Positions 36,454-45,966 are shown, counted from the stretch's first letter. The stretch: DNA of 64,000 bases from Bermanella sp047621325 (GCA_047621325.1 JBLHLT010000013.1:41087-105086); one strand, 5' to 3'. Numbers and translations are program-made. The notes: a model not told the origin generated them from the letters alone.

Positions 36454-37379
36454 TTTTTAAACAGTATAATTTCGGTGATTAAATTAGCATCATCTACATC
36501 TTGTGGGCGGTTTACATAGCGCTCGATGCCCATGGGTTTATCTTGAATTTTAATTTTTTTAAATCGACTGGCCATCATAGCCAACGACCAAGCATTACCC
36601 ATAAACGGGTATGCACCTTTATGTTGAATCACAAACGTTTCACATTCTTCAAGTGCATCACAAACAAACGGCGGTTGAATATCAACGGGCTTGTCGATTG
36701 GAAAACAGGTGAAAAACTCAGACTCAGTGCTGGCTTTATCCATGGATTCATACAGCCCAAACCATGGGCCGATTACGGATAAATCATGAGCCTCAGTGTA
36801 AGCACTAAGTTTAGCAACGTGCTCTTGCATCACTATACCTAGTTGGGCAATGGTAGCGCGGCCTTTTAGTGCAATGTAATGTACTTTAGGCTGATGACGT
36901 TCACCTAGGATCGTTGGCGTGCTTAAAATTTGTCCGGTTTCCAATTGGCTTTTAAGCATAAGTAAACCGCGGTCATAATCCATACCTATCCAGTTTTTCA
37001 TCATACTTTTCATAAAAAATAGATACCAAGGCAGTTTGCTCGTCATGGCCCATGTGACCACACAGTGATCATTGCTTTGCAGTACTTCAAAGCGAACCTG
37101 AGCGAGGGATTTAAATGGCCTTAAGATTTCGAGCGTCATGTCCAAGCTGTTGCTGTCTTTATCGGTGAGGGTCATTGAGCCTGCGCCAATCATGTCGCCG
37201 TTCCAGCTATAGCACGCGCCTATGTGCTGTTGTTTACCATCGTATTCGACAGGACACGTGGGTTCTAATATTAGCCAAGGAGACCAAGTGGGCCAATTTT
37301 TAAAGTCGGATAGGTATTGGATAATATCCGCGCATGATCTTTTAATCGTGGTGCTGCGGCGCACTTCGTAACTGAGCAT
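36450..37379 (-). CDS. SRPBCC domain fused to GyrI-like domain
   Basis: Residues ~1-150 are a polyketide-cyclase/START-like SRPBCC domain ('VRRSTTIKRSCADIIQYLSDFKNWPTWSPW'). Residues ~160-309 are a GyrI-like effector-binding domain ('VHYIALKGRATIAQLGIVMQEHVAKL', 'PWFGLYES', 'CETFVIQHKGAYPFMGNAWSLAMMA'). Both bind small hydrophobic or cationic molecules. The combination is found in several marine gammaproteobacteria, with unknown ligand. It is cytosolic with no DNA-binding part. It overlaps the downstream binding-protein gene by 4 bases. Confidence 0.8.
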   Translation of the reverse strand: MLSYEVRRSTTIKRSCADIIQYLSDFKNWPTWSPWLILEPTCPVEYDGKQQHIGACYSWNGDMIGAGSMTLTDKDSNSLDMTLEILRPFKSLAQVRFEVLQSNDHCVVTWAMTSKLPWYLFFMKSMMKNWIGMDYDRGLLMLKSQLETGQILSTPTILGERHQPKVHYIALKGRATIAQLGIVMQEHVAKLSAYTEAHDLSVIGPWFGLYESMDKASTESEFFTCFPIDKPVDIQPPFVCDALEECETFVIQHKGAYPFMGNAWSLAMMASRFKKIKIQDKPMGIERYVNRPQDVDDANLITEIILFKK

Positions 37380-37474
37380 GGTGACTCCCCATTAACGGTT
37401 CTACTTTTCAGTGTAAATTGCTTTGCAGAAAAGGAAAGCGTTAACGCTCTGCGTGTAACTGTTTTGCATTAAAT

Positions 37475-37518
37475 GCGTCACATAAGGCTCATGGCGTTGT
37501 CATATTTGTGACATAGCC
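37475..37518 (+). promoter_or_regulatory. Possible tandem Pho box upstream of the GDPD gene
   Basis: TTGTCATATTTGTGACAT (37497-37514) matches the PhoB consensus CTGTCATAWAWCTGTCAT at 14 of 18 positions. A second, weaker match (12 of 18) starts exactly 22 bases upstream at 37475. This gives four 11-base half-repeats in phase. The gene it precedes releases glycerol phosphate, a plausible phosphate-starvation target. No convincing -10 follows at the expected distance. Confidence 0.45.
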
Positions 37519-37570
37519 TGTGGTGGGTCTCGAATCGTAGGCCAAAACATTCAAACACAGGAGAAATCAT

Positions 37571-38863
37571 ATGAGCGCATATCAAGCATTCATGCTGGCC
37601 TTAATAATGTTAATAAGCCCCCACGCAGCACTTGCCCAAGTTGAGCAGAAGCAAGCGGAGTTTCATTCACCTATCCATGATTTTTTTCAGCGTTTCCATC
37701 AGCGACATACGCCTGCTCAGTTAGGGCCACGTCCACAATTTTTAGTGAATGATATGACTCAAAGCCCGCTCAAAGACAAATTAGAACGTTGTAACAGAGG
37801 GCCGTTTAAGTCGAGCAAGTTTTCGATTGGCCATCGTGGTGCCTCAATGCAATTTCCTGAGCATACTAAAGAGTCGTATGTGGCAGCGGCCAATATGGGA
37901 GCTGGTATCGTCGAATGTGATGTGACGTTCACCAAAGATAAAGCGCTAGTGTGCAGACACTCGCAATGTGATTTACACACCACTACTAATATATTAGCCA
38001 CACCGTTAGCCTCACAGTGTACCGTGCCGCCAGAGTTTGATAGCCAAGGCATGTTAGTGAATGCCAGTGACATTAAATGCTGTACCAGTGACATTACCGT
38101 GGCCGAATTTAAAAGTTTGAACGGAAAAATGGACGCCGCCAACTTAGCCGCTACCACAATTGAAGAATATATGAATGCAACGGCACATTGGCGAACTGAT
38201 TTATATTCGGCCAAAGGCACATTACTGACCCATGCCGAAAGTATTGCGCTACTAGACGATTTAGGGGTGGATTTCACGCCTGAATTAAAAGCGCCTTCCG
38301 TTGAAATGCCATTTCAGGGCAGCTATACACAACAAGACTACGCTAATCAAATGATAGAAGAATATCGTCAAGCGGGGATTCCCCCTAAACGTATTTGGCC
38401 ACAATCGTTTGATCAACAAGACGTGCGCCACTGGATAAAAGAATACCCACGTTTAGCACGCCAAGCGGTTTACCTTGATGGGGTATATGACACCAGCATC
38501 AGCCTAGAAACCATGTTGGAATGGCGTGCACAAGGCATGAATGTATTGGCACCGCCAATGTGGATGCTGCTTGATGTTAATAGTTACGGTGACATTGTAC
38601 CGTCCCAATATGCACTTAACGCAAAGCAAGCGGGTTTTAAGCTCATTGCTTGGACACTAGAGCGCTCCGGCTTATTACAAGATAATGGCGGCTGGTATTA
38701 CCAAAGCCTGAATGGTGATTTAGGCGGCGAAGATGTTATCCATACCGATGGTGATGTATATGAAGTACTGGATGTATTAGCAAAAGACGTGGGCGTGATT
38801 GGTGTGTTTTCAGATTGGCCTGCAACCGTGACCTACTATGCAAACTGTATGGGGTTACGTTAA
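37571..38863 (+). CDS. Exported glycerophosphodiester phosphodiesterase
   Basis: It cleaves glycerophosphodiesters to glycerol-3-phosphate and an alcohol. A signal peptide (1-22, cleaved after 'HAALA') precedes a GDPD TIM barrel with 'GHRGASMQFPEHTKESY' (catalytic His and Glu) and 'IVECDVTFTKDKALVCRH'. 'DFTPELKAP' follows, and 'DVLAKDVGVIGVFSDWPATV' lies near the C-terminus. A Cys-rich loop (~120-165) suggests disulfides, fitting a periplasmic site. The 430-residue length is longer than E. coli GlpQ (~360), largely through the N-terminal extension and loop. AGGAG sits before the ATG, and a strong terminator follows. Confidence 0.9.
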   Translation: MSAYQAFMLALIMLISPHAALAQVEQKQAEFHSPIHDFFQRFHQRHTPAQLGPRPQFLVNDMTQSPLKDKLERCNRGPFKSSKFSIGHRGASMQFPEHTKESYVAAANMGAGIVECDVTFTKDKALVCRHSQCDLHTTTNILATPLASQCTVPPEFDSQGMLVNASDIKCCTSDITVAEFKSLNGKMDAANLAATTIEEYMNATAHWRTDLYSAKGTLLTHAESIALLDDLGVDFTPELKAPSVEMPFQGSYTQQDYANQMIEEYRQAGIPPKRIWPQSFDQQDVRHWIKEYPRLARQAVYLDGVYDTSISLETMLEWRAQGMNVLAPPMWMLLDVNSYGDIVPSQYALNAKQAGFKLIAWTLERSGLLQDNGGWYYQSLNGDLGGEDVIHTDGDVYEVLDVLAKDVGVIGVFSDWPATVTYYANCMGLR

Positions 38864-38883
38864 TACGTATGTTTTATAGAAAC

Positions 38884-38914
38884 AAAAAAGCAGCTCATAA
38901 TGAGCTGCTTTTTT
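38884..38914. terminator. Bidirectional terminator
   Basis: AAAAAAGCAGCTCA pairs with TGAGCTGCTTTTTT around TAA. It lies between the convergent GDPD gene and the RCC1-type gene and can serve both. Confidence 0.92.
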
Positions 38915-38934
38915 GTTAGTAAATAAAGATTTTT

Positions 38935-41721
38935 TTATAAAGATGAGTCGAGTAATAAGGTTTTAGGGTAATCAAGTAATGCAATGGCGGATCTCATTGC
39001 CACTATATTGCCGTCTTTTTGCAATACATAAAAACCACCACCTTCCGATAAGTAATGTGTTCCGACGGGCAGAACCTTTTCTACATTGTTTACCCTACTC
39101 ATATAGATTTGGTCAGCAAAGGCGACTTCATCGTTAGGCAGGTAGTACAGCATGCCTCTATCATTGCCGTAAAAGGACACAATCTCTCCTTCAGGCATGA
39201 TAGGCGATGAGCTCCCTGCTACTCCCCAAGTATGAATCTCATCGTTGCTAAGCTTGGCAATAAAAATATTACCGCCGCCGCTGATATGGGGTGCATTAAA
39301 TAAATCACCAACGGTTATTGCTGAGGTTGTAGTTGAGGAAAAATGCCAATATACAGCATCACCATTTTCTTTGATTCCTGTTAAACCTATCGCGCTTGTC
39401 AGAATTTTTTTAATATCAATAAGGTCGTCTTTTACGCTATTAAAGTAACTGTCTCTATTTTTACCGTGAGGAGTAAGAGTGCCATCATTTTTAAGAATCA
39501 GTACGATGTTCTTATCTTGGTTTAATATAATATCCGCCACATTCTCTACGGTTATAGGGGTTCTTCCAGAATATATGGAAGTGGCTGTTGCTTGATCGGT
39601 TAAAAAAGCAAACCCAAAATCCATAGCAATTACTTTTTTTACACCGGTTAAAGCGGCTACAGCGATTTTATCGTCGGCAGTGAGGTAAGCGCCAGCGAGT
39701 GAAACGGTACCGTCATTTTTTAATAATGCGTAAGCTTGAGCGCTACCAGTAGCGTCTTTTACGTTACTTAAATTTAATTCATCAGCACCTAAACCACATA
39801 AGCTGTCAGGAACATCAATACCGTCAATAGAATTGCTAAGTCCGCCCCAGGTCACCACAGATTGATCATCTTTAATTGCCAATATCGAACAACCTGTTGA
39901 GCGAACAGAGGTTACGCCTGATGATATGCTGGCGCGAATGTCTTCAGGAATGTAGCCACCGTTAAGGGGTGTGCCCCACGTTTGCACACCACCTTCATCG
40001 TTAAGGGCAGCATAGGTACTGCCTGCTGTGACAATGTATTGCGCGTTTTTTAGGGTAATATCTTGTTCGTGTTTCGATGCGGTTTTAAATCCCCAGCTTA
40101 CAATAGAACCGTCCGCGTTTATGGCTGAAAAAGCAGTGTCTGATGCCACAACTTTAGTTAAATTTTTTGTGTCCGCATAACCCGTTAAGCCACCCATCCC
40201 TTGGTTGCCCCAGACAATCGTGTTGTTATTAGTAAGGGCAACGTGACTGTATTGGTTGGATACAAACGTGGATGTGCCCGATAAATCAAGATCAGAAAAG
40301 TCACCGGAGTTAAAAGGTTCAAATTCATTATCGTTATATTGCACGCCTAATTGGAAGTCGCCAATAATGGATTTTACATCGCTATAATAAGCATGCGAAA
40401 TAGTGTTAGGAAACAGCGAACTGCCCGTTTGCCATATCACAGCGGTGCCATCATATTTCAACGCGCCAATGCTATATTGCCCTGTATGTACGCTTTTTAC
40501 GTTGCTAAAATCGAGTGTACTCAAGTCTCGAGAACCGTAAGAGCCCCAAGTTACAATGCTGTTGTCTGCGTTAAGTGCCACAATTGAATAGGGGTTGGCA
40601 TAAAGGGCTTTTACATTATCAAAACTAGCCTCAACTGACTCGATTGCTTGATAAGACCCTCCGGTGTTTCCCCAACCAATAACCTCACCATCATTGGTAA
40701 GTGCTGCGTAAGAGCCAAGTGTAATTTGGAAATCTTTGATATTCGTTAACTTGGCTTTAACAGCGTCGTCAGGTAATTGTGTATAAAGTTTAGCGATCAC
40801 ATGGAGCTTACCGTCAGCGGTTAATGCGCCAACAGTTTCGTTATTACTTTTAATCTTAACGACATTTTCAACAGTGTTAGGAAAGTACTGGCTAGTAAAG
40901 CCGCCCCACTGGGCGAGTTTGCCATCACTAGTAAGCGCCACGTACATAGGAGGCGTTATAATGTCATTAGACATCATTACGACATCAATCACATTTTGGG
41001 TAGGTGTTGGGTAGACAACGCCGTGCTGGCCCCACGTTATGATTGTGCCGTCGGTTTTTACCGCGACAAACGAACAGTCAAATGCATATACCTGTGTGAC
41101 ATTGGTTAAATCTAAGCTGTAACTTTCACCGCCACAATCGGCTTGCCCCCAAGTGTAAACATGGCCGTCTCTGGTCAAACCTGCGAATGCCTTTTGGTTG
41201 CTAAAAATATCGACAAACTTATTTTTTTTAAAACGAATAAATTCTACGTCACCTGCTTCACCTAAAGAGTTGATTGGTGTCACCACCACCTTGAATTCTT
41301 TATCTACATTACTGGCATTGGGTATAAATTCATCACTATTGGCCACCGGATTTGTCTCGTTATCTAAAAACCACTCCACTTTTGTTTGGCTTAAATCACA
41401 GGTGGCACATTCAAATGAAATAGACACCACTTGACCGGCTTGAATATCGGCGCTTTTTGGTACAAAGATAGACGTTACCTTTGCGACTGCAACAGTTTCA
41501 GGTATCGGGTCAGGGTCAGGTGATGGTGTTGTATCTGGGTCAGGTGTGGAAATAGGATCGGGTGTTATAACGGGGTTAATGTCTTCTTTTTCGTCATCAA
41601 ATTGCTCGTCAATAACGTTATCGTCATTATTGCTTTCGGTATCTGACGAACTGCCGCAGCCTCCTAAGAAGATCAAAAAACTGAATACCAATAATTTGAA
41701 CTGGAAAAGTAGTATTTTCAT
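38935..41721 (-). CDS. RCC1-repeat lipoprotein
   Basis: The protein has 928 residues from the ATG at 41721. The signal ends in lipobox 'LGGC' and is followed by 'GSSSDTESNNDD', an acidic stretch, and a Pro-Asp-rich spacer of 'DPDPxP' repeats (~45-75). It continues with an Ig-like/PKD-like module (~80-160, 'VSISFECATCDLSQTKVEWFLDNE'). The rest is at least a dozen RCC1-type blades of the form 'ALTxDGxVxxWG', predicting one or two seven-bladed beta-propellers. It is probably anchored in the outer membrane and exposed at the cell surface. Bacterial RCC1 proteins are diverse; the partner is unknown. Confidence 0.85.
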   Translation of the reverse strand: MKILLFQFKLLVFSFLIFLGGCGSSSDTESNNDDNVIDEQFDDEKEDINPVITPDPISTPDPDTTPSPDPDPIPETVAVAKVTSIFVPKSADIQAGQVVSISFECATCDLSQTKVEWFLDNETNPVANSDEFIPNASNVDKEFKVVVTPINSLGEAGDVEFIRFKKNKFVDIFSNQKAFAGLTRDGHVYTWGQADCGGESYSLDLTNVTQVYAFDCSFVAVKTDGTIITWGQHGVVYPTPTQNVIDVVMMSNDIITPPMYVALTSDGKLAQWGGFTSQYFPNTVENVVKIKSNNETVGALTADGKLHVIAKLYTQLPDDAVKAKLTNIKDFQITLGSYAALTNDGEVIGWGNTGGSYQAIESVEASFDNVKALYANPYSIVALNADNSIVTWGSYGSRDLSTLDFSNVKSVHTGQYSIGALKYDGTAVIWQTGSSLFPNTISHAYYSDVKSIIGDFQLGVQYNDNEFEPFNSGDFSDLDLSGTSTFVSNQYSHVALTNNNTIVWGNQGMGGLTGYADTKNLTKVVASDTAFSAINADGSIVSWGFKTASKHEQDITLKNAQYIVTAGSTYAALNDEGGVQTWGTPLNGGYIPEDIRASISSGVTSVRSTGCSILAIKDDQSVVTWGGLSNSIDGIDVPDSLCGLGADELNLSNVKDATGSAQAYALLKNDGTVSLAGAYLTADDKIAVAALTGVKKVIAMDFGFAFLTDQATATSIYSGRTPITVENVADIILNQDKNIVLILKNDGTLTPHGKNRDSYFNSVKDDLIDIKKILTSAIGLTGIKENGDAVYWHFSSTTTSAITVGDLFNAPHISGGGNIFIAKLSNDEIHTWGVAGSSSPIMPEGEIVSFYGNDRGMLYYLPNDEVAFADQIYMSRVNNVEKVLPVGTHYLSEGGGFYVLQKDGNIVAMRSAIALLDYPKTLLLDSSL

Positions 41722-41754
41722 TGCGCCGATCCATAGAGTAAAAATGTTGCCCAT

Positions 41755-42021
41755 TCTATCTTTGATCAGATTAATAAATCGAGATCGGCGTCACAGCGGC
41801 TTGTAAGTTGGCAATAAAAGACGCCTTTATTCGTAAACAATCTCAAAAAAATGGCATGAAATATAAAGGTGCTCTATTTATGTTTTTATGTTAAATATTT
41901 GGTTATAAGGGCGAGTAAAAATATGCAAAAACAGTTCTTTTTCTTGACGTGATATTTAGGGGTGTAATAGAGCGGCAATGGTTAATAAAGGGGTATAGTT
42001 ATCTGATATCCATCAACAAAA
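41755..42021. other. Intergenic region upstream of the RCC1-type gene
   Basis: With the following terminator this gap is ~370 bases. It is A+T-rich and must hold the promoter of the RCC1-type lipoprotein gene, but no promoter was convincing. No open frame or RNA gene was recognised. Confidence 0.5.
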
Positions 42022-42054
42022 AAACCGCTTGTACTATTAAAGTGCAAGCGGTTT
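42022..42054 (-). terminator. Terminator of the thrombospondin-repeat gene
   Basis: AAACCGCTTG pairs with CAAGCGGTTT. On the minus strand the hairpin is followed by a run of seven T. Confidence 0.88.
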
Positions 42055-42091
42055 ATTTTTACTCTTCTTCTAAGCTCATTTAATTAAATAT

Positions 42092-45000
42092 TTAATGCGC
42101 CTTTTTCAACGATGGTACGTTGAATCTAATTAATACCAGCATAATAATAAGTAATAAAAATCTTATATCAAAGCTACCTAGGGCGCTAGACTTACTGCTT
42201 TTTGACTCATTCGAGTTAGATTTAGCTTTTCCCTCGTATTCATTATCCAGACTATAAGTGTTTAATGTATTAAGAATATTCTCCCCTAAAGCGATATCTC
42301 CAATATCTTTAGCTAGTTCATAGCTGCCACCTGTAAAATCATTAAATATTAATGTAGGGTGTGTTTTACCTTCCCATTCAAATGTTGACTCTCCAAGTAT
42401 TTGAAAAAGTCCTCCAACAGGCATGCTCTCTAACTTCTCTCCATTGTTATAAAATGTACAAGTACCGTTAGTGTTAATGGTTTCTCCAATAGTCATAGTG
42501 GCAGGCAGAAATAAGTAATCTTCACAGATGATTGTTTGCTTATAATTTGGATTATCGTTCTTAATGTAATAAATACCATCAGCTTGTCGGCGTAATGTGA
42601 TGTTATATTCACCGTTAAAATCTAATAGAAATTCTTCATCAATGTCAGTCGGTGTGATTTTTAAAGTAATTGCATTTTCGCCAGTACCATAGGTACGCTC
42701 TATATTGCCTAGAGGGAAGTATTCCAAAAGATTAAACTTTTTGTATTCATTTACCTCATCTGGCGAGTTTCCTTGTAGGACTTCCCAGCCGTTAGATGCA
42801 CCGTCGTTATCATAATCGGCATGTGCATCTTTAGGGTTGTATGGATCGAGCGCGCTATATTGTTCCTCTACTGTATTAAGGATGCCATCGCCATCAATAT
42901 CAGGGTCGCATGCATCACCTCGGGCGTCTTTGTCTAGATCGCCCTGAAGAGGGTTGTGGGTTTGCGGGCAGTTGTCGTAATTATCATAAACGCCATCACT
43001 ATCTGAATCTTTTGGGCGGTCATCAGTTAGATCACATGCATCGCCATAGTCATCATTGTCTAGGTTGGCTTGATCAGGATTGTAGGTATTAGGGCAATTG
43101 TCGTTGTTGTCATTAATACCATCGCTGTCTGAATCTTTTGGGCGATCATCTGTTGTATCGCATGCATCACCAAGACTGTCAGTATCTAAGTCGGCTTGAT
43201 CAGGGTTATAAGTGTCAGGGCAGTTATCGCTGTAATCAGAGACATCATCGTTATCGCGATCTTGCCCCCAAGGGGTATTATCGCATTCATTACCTTTACC
43301 ATCGTCATCTGAATCATTTTGCCATTTGTTTGAAATATTAGGGCAATTGTCGAGATTGTCACCAATGCCATCGCCATCTGAGTCAGGTGAAAAGGCTAAA
43401 TTGTCAATCCAAAATTTTGTTGGATGTATTGTGTTGTCATTACTTCTAAGTTTAACCTTGAATGTTATTTTATGTACGCCCTTCGTAAGCAAAAATGATT
43501 CAGTCCCCCATGTGCCATCACGACTAGCGGAAACAGATTTTATTTCAATACCATCAACTTCAATGTTCATATTGTAGTAATAATAGCGTGTGCCTTGAGA
43601 TTTAAAGTTAAAGGATAATGAGCCTGCATCAAAATAACTATATAGGTGGAAATCAGAAGTCCTTTCACCATCAGATATAACAGAGGACATGATTGCAGCA
43701 TTGCCCTGATAGGCATCGCTTGAGAGTGCCCAGCCAAGATTAATCGCATTTGATACCATTGAAGGCCAGCCACTCTCAAAACCTTCGTTAAACTCAGTAA
43801 TAAGCTCGGGGATTGAATTTGCATCATTAATATCCGATAGAAGGATGCTCTCTATTCGGTTTGAGAAACCATCATTATCTAAGTCTGAATCTGCATCCAG
43901 TGCATCCTTTGGGTTCAAACCAAGTTCAATTTCAATTAAATCCGACAATCCATCATTATCATCATCTTCATCACAAAGATCGCCATAAGCATCTGCATCA
44001 TGATTAGCTTGATCAGCATTTTTTTCACGGATGCAATTATCTTTAAGATCGTGAGTACCGTCTTCATCACTATCAGGTAGGCTGTCTAAGTCATATAGAT
44101 AAGCAGATGGTCTACCATTTAGTTCTGTAACAATGGCTAAGTCGCCTGCGATGTTTAGTACTCTAGAGTATGCGGAGGGCTGTATTGTGTACTCAGAATC
44201 TAGTGAGTAGTTGTTATTCCAAAACTGTAATTTAGAGCCATCGTCATTTAATGTAATTAATATATTATTTTCAAACCAAGCGGCATCTTTAATATTATTC
44301 GAAAGATTATTTTGGATGTTCAGTGAATCTGAATCAATTAATTGGCCTGCACCATTCACTATTAAGTCACCGATTCTATTTATTCTTAGTGGTAACTTAG
44401 TAATAAGAGTATTGCCATGATAAGGAGAATTACCTTTTGAGCCCAAAACTCCTGTGTTCTTATCAAAGTTTAACCACTCAATGTCGTTGGGGCTAGTTCC
44501 ATCTCGGTGGTGATAGATCCGGTTATTTAGGGGGCTATAAGCATATTGACTTGAAATATTTCGCCAATCTTCGGTGCTTACTGTAGCGCCATGTATGTCT
44601 ATTATGTAGTGAGTATTCAAGCTGCCAGAGTTATCTGCTGCAAATAAATAATCTTCGACGGCAAGTAATCCCTTCACTGGCAGTGCAAGGTTAGTGAAAT
44701 GTGTTTCTGTTGGTGTTTGGGCTGTTGTGTCGAAATAGGTGATTTTACCTGATGGATAACCTAGATAGATTCGTGTGTGCTCAGCTGAGTAGCTCATCCA
44801 AGTTGGTGGACTAAGCAGGGGCCAAGTTGCTATGTACTTATCGGCTGCTAACGACCAGCGGAAAACACTTAGTGTTTCTCGATCTAAAAAATACAGTATA
44901 TCGGTATTATCGGATTCAATACTTTCAGGTACAAACTCTACTGTAGTCGGGTCAACGGTATCCCCTAGCGAGGGTAAATTAAAGTCATTCAGGCTGCTGA

Positions 45001-45859
45001 TAGTGACCTTGATAGCAAGCTGATCTAAATAAAATGAAAATATATTGTCGCTATCCGCTTCTAAATAAATAGGTGTATTTGGAAGGGTGATTTCTCCAGC
45101 TTCTAGTAAACTAGGATTGAATAGGAAAAGCTTATTCCCTCTTGCTGCAATCGCACTATCATTGCTAAATGTTAATAAATCTACAGAACCCGCCAAGCTT
45201 CCTGCATATGACATATCTGCAATAAAATAAACAATGCCTGCATTATCATAAATCTTATTGCTACTGCCATTTACATAAAGCTTAGATGCCGAAGGGTAGT
45301 CGCCATGATATGGGCTATCTGTTTCTACTTTAACAGCGCCTGTGTTGTTTATTATTGCTTTTCGTATATCTGATGGGGAGGAACCTGTGGTCCTAAAAAA
45401 GTACGAGTTATCTTGCTCAATAGCAATGTAACTTTGTCCAGAGGAATGCGAGTCATAATTTTGCACTAATGAATAATCTAACTTATTTATGACCTGTATA
45501 TTTCCGTTAGTTTCTACAACATAAATAAAGTTAGATAAAGTGAAAATTTCTTTAATATTGGTGCTGGTATTCCTTATGAATTCACTGGAATTATCAGTAA
45601 GTGATATTTTTTTAAGCTCTCGGCTATAGGCGATGTATATGTTATCACCGTCTATGGTGAATGCACTTGGCGTCTTTGGCAGGTTAATTTCATCTAAGAA
45701 CGATTGCGATAACGTATCGTATCTTATAACGTTATTTGGAGTTTCATTTAAAAAATATACAACACCATTATTGCTTTTATAATCAAGCAATACCGAATGA
45801 GATACATGAGTAAACAACAGAGTGGTTAATATAGTAATAAATATGTAGCGAAATCGCAC
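42092..45859 (-). CDS. Large exported protein: duplicated beta-propeller region, thrombospondin type 3 repeats, C-terminal sorting-like tail
   Basis: The protein has 1255 residues with a signal peptide (1-22). Residues ~25-290 and ~300-590 are two related halves made of propeller-like blades; each contains a 'SPYHG' motif and a 'VNGxxxxIxD' strand. Next come calcium-type repeats ('DSDEDGTHDLKDNC') and a jelly-roll-like module (~690-820). At ~825-1000 lie thrombospondin type 3 repeats with 'DNCPxTYNPDQADLDxDxxGDACD' units, then a beta domain. The C-terminus is a Ser/Lys-rich linker, 'GSFDIRFLLLIIMLVLIRF' and a basic tail, resembling GlyGly-CTERM/rhombosortase signals. It is presumably displayed or released at the surface. 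Confidence 0.85.
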   Translation of the reverse strand: MRFRYIFITILTTLLFTHVSHSVLLDYKSNNGVVYFLNETPNNVIRYDTLSQSFLDEINLPKTPSAFTIDGDNIYIAYSRELKKISLTDNSSEFIRNTSTNIKEIFTLSNFIYVVETNGNIQVINKLDYSLVQNYDSHSSGQSYIAIEQDNSYFFRTTGSSPSDIRKAIINNTGAVKVETDSPYHGDYPSASKLYVNGSSNKIYDNAGIVYFIADMSYAGSLAGSVDLLTFSNDSAIAARGNKLFLFNPSLLEAGEITLPNTPIYLEADSDNIFSFYLDQLAIKVTISSLNDFNLPSLGDTVDPTTVEFVPESIESDNTDILYFLDRETLSVFRWSLAADKYIATWPLLSPPTWMSYSAEHTRIYLGYPSGKITYFDTTAQTPTETHFTNLALPVKGLLAVEDYLFAADNSGSLNTHYIIDIHGATVSTEDWRNISSQYAYSPLNNRIYHHRDGTSPNDIEWLNFDKNTGVLGSKGNSPYHGNTLITKLPLRINRIGDLIVNGAGQLIDSDSLNIQNNLSNNIKDAAWFENNILITLNDDGSKLQFWNNNYSLDSEYTIQPSAYSRVLNIAGDLAIVTELNGRPSAYLYDLDSLPDSDEDGTHDLKDNCIREKNADQANHDADAYGDLCDEDDDNDGLSDLIEIELGLNPKDALDADSDLDNDGFSNRIESILLSDINDANSIPELITEFNEGFESGWPSMVSNAINLGWALSSDAYQGNAAIMSSVISDGERTSDFHLYSYFDAGSLSFNFKSQGTRYYYYNMNIEVDGIEIKSVSASRDGTWGTESFLLTKGVHKITFKVKLRSNDNTIHPTKFWIDNLAFSPDSDGDGIGDNLDNCPNISNKWQNDSDDDGKGNECDNTPWGQDRDNDDVSDYSDNCPDTYNPDQADLDTDSLGDACDTTDDRPKDSDSDGINDNNDNCPNTYNPDQANLDNDDYGDACDLTDDRPKDSDSDGVYDNYDNCPQTHNPLQGDLDKDARGDACDPDIDGDGILNTVEEQYSALDPYNPKDAHADYDNDGASNGWEVLQGNSPDEVNEYKKFNLLEYFPLGNIERTYGTGENAITLKITPTDIDEEFLLDFNGEYNITLRRQADGIYYIKNDNPNYKQTIICEDYLFLPATMTIGETINTNGTCTFYNNGEKLESMPVGGLFQILGESTFEWEGKTHPTLIFNDFTGGSYELAKDIGDIALGENILNTLNTYSLDNEYEGKAKSNSNESKSSKSSALGSFDIRFLLLIIMLVLIRFNVPSLKKAH
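43014..43265 (-). repeat. 126-base tandem repeat within the thrombospondin-repeat gene
   Basis: Two nearly identical 126-base units start at 43014 and 43140 (each opening 'gggcg.tcatc'). They encode 42-residue calcium-binding thrombospondin type 3 units, 'DSDSDGxxDNxDNCPxTYNPDQ...GDACDxTDDRPK'. Less similar copies flank them. The repeat length is a multiple of three, so copy-number change would keep the frame. Confidence 0.8.
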
Positions 45860-45909
45860 ATTTACATCCTTGTTAGATTGTAGTCTTTAAATTTTGTATA
45901 TATGAAAAA

Positions 45910-45934
45910 GTAAATCGCCAGAATGGCGATTTAC
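45910..45934 (-). terminator. Rho-independent terminator of ilvD
   Basis: GTAAATCGCC (45910-45919) pairs perfectly with GGCGATTTAC (45925-45934) around a 5-base loop. On the minus strand it is followed by TTTTT. It lies 32 bases beyond the ilvD stop. Confidence 0.9.
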
Positions 45935-45966
45935 AAAATGCTAGATTCGTTAGCTAGCAAGAGTTT

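Noticed and set aside
42900..43390. Regularly spaced similar sequences that could suggest a CRISPR or other non-coding repeat array
   Set aside because: The period is in frame and the units encode calcium-binding thrombospondin type 3 repeats of the long minus-strand gene. There are no unique spacers and no cas genes.
43567..43827. 86-codon frame opposite or offset within the thrombospondin-repeat gene, and similar frames throughout
   Set aside because: These are shadows of the long gene, with low-complexity translations and no ribosome sites.
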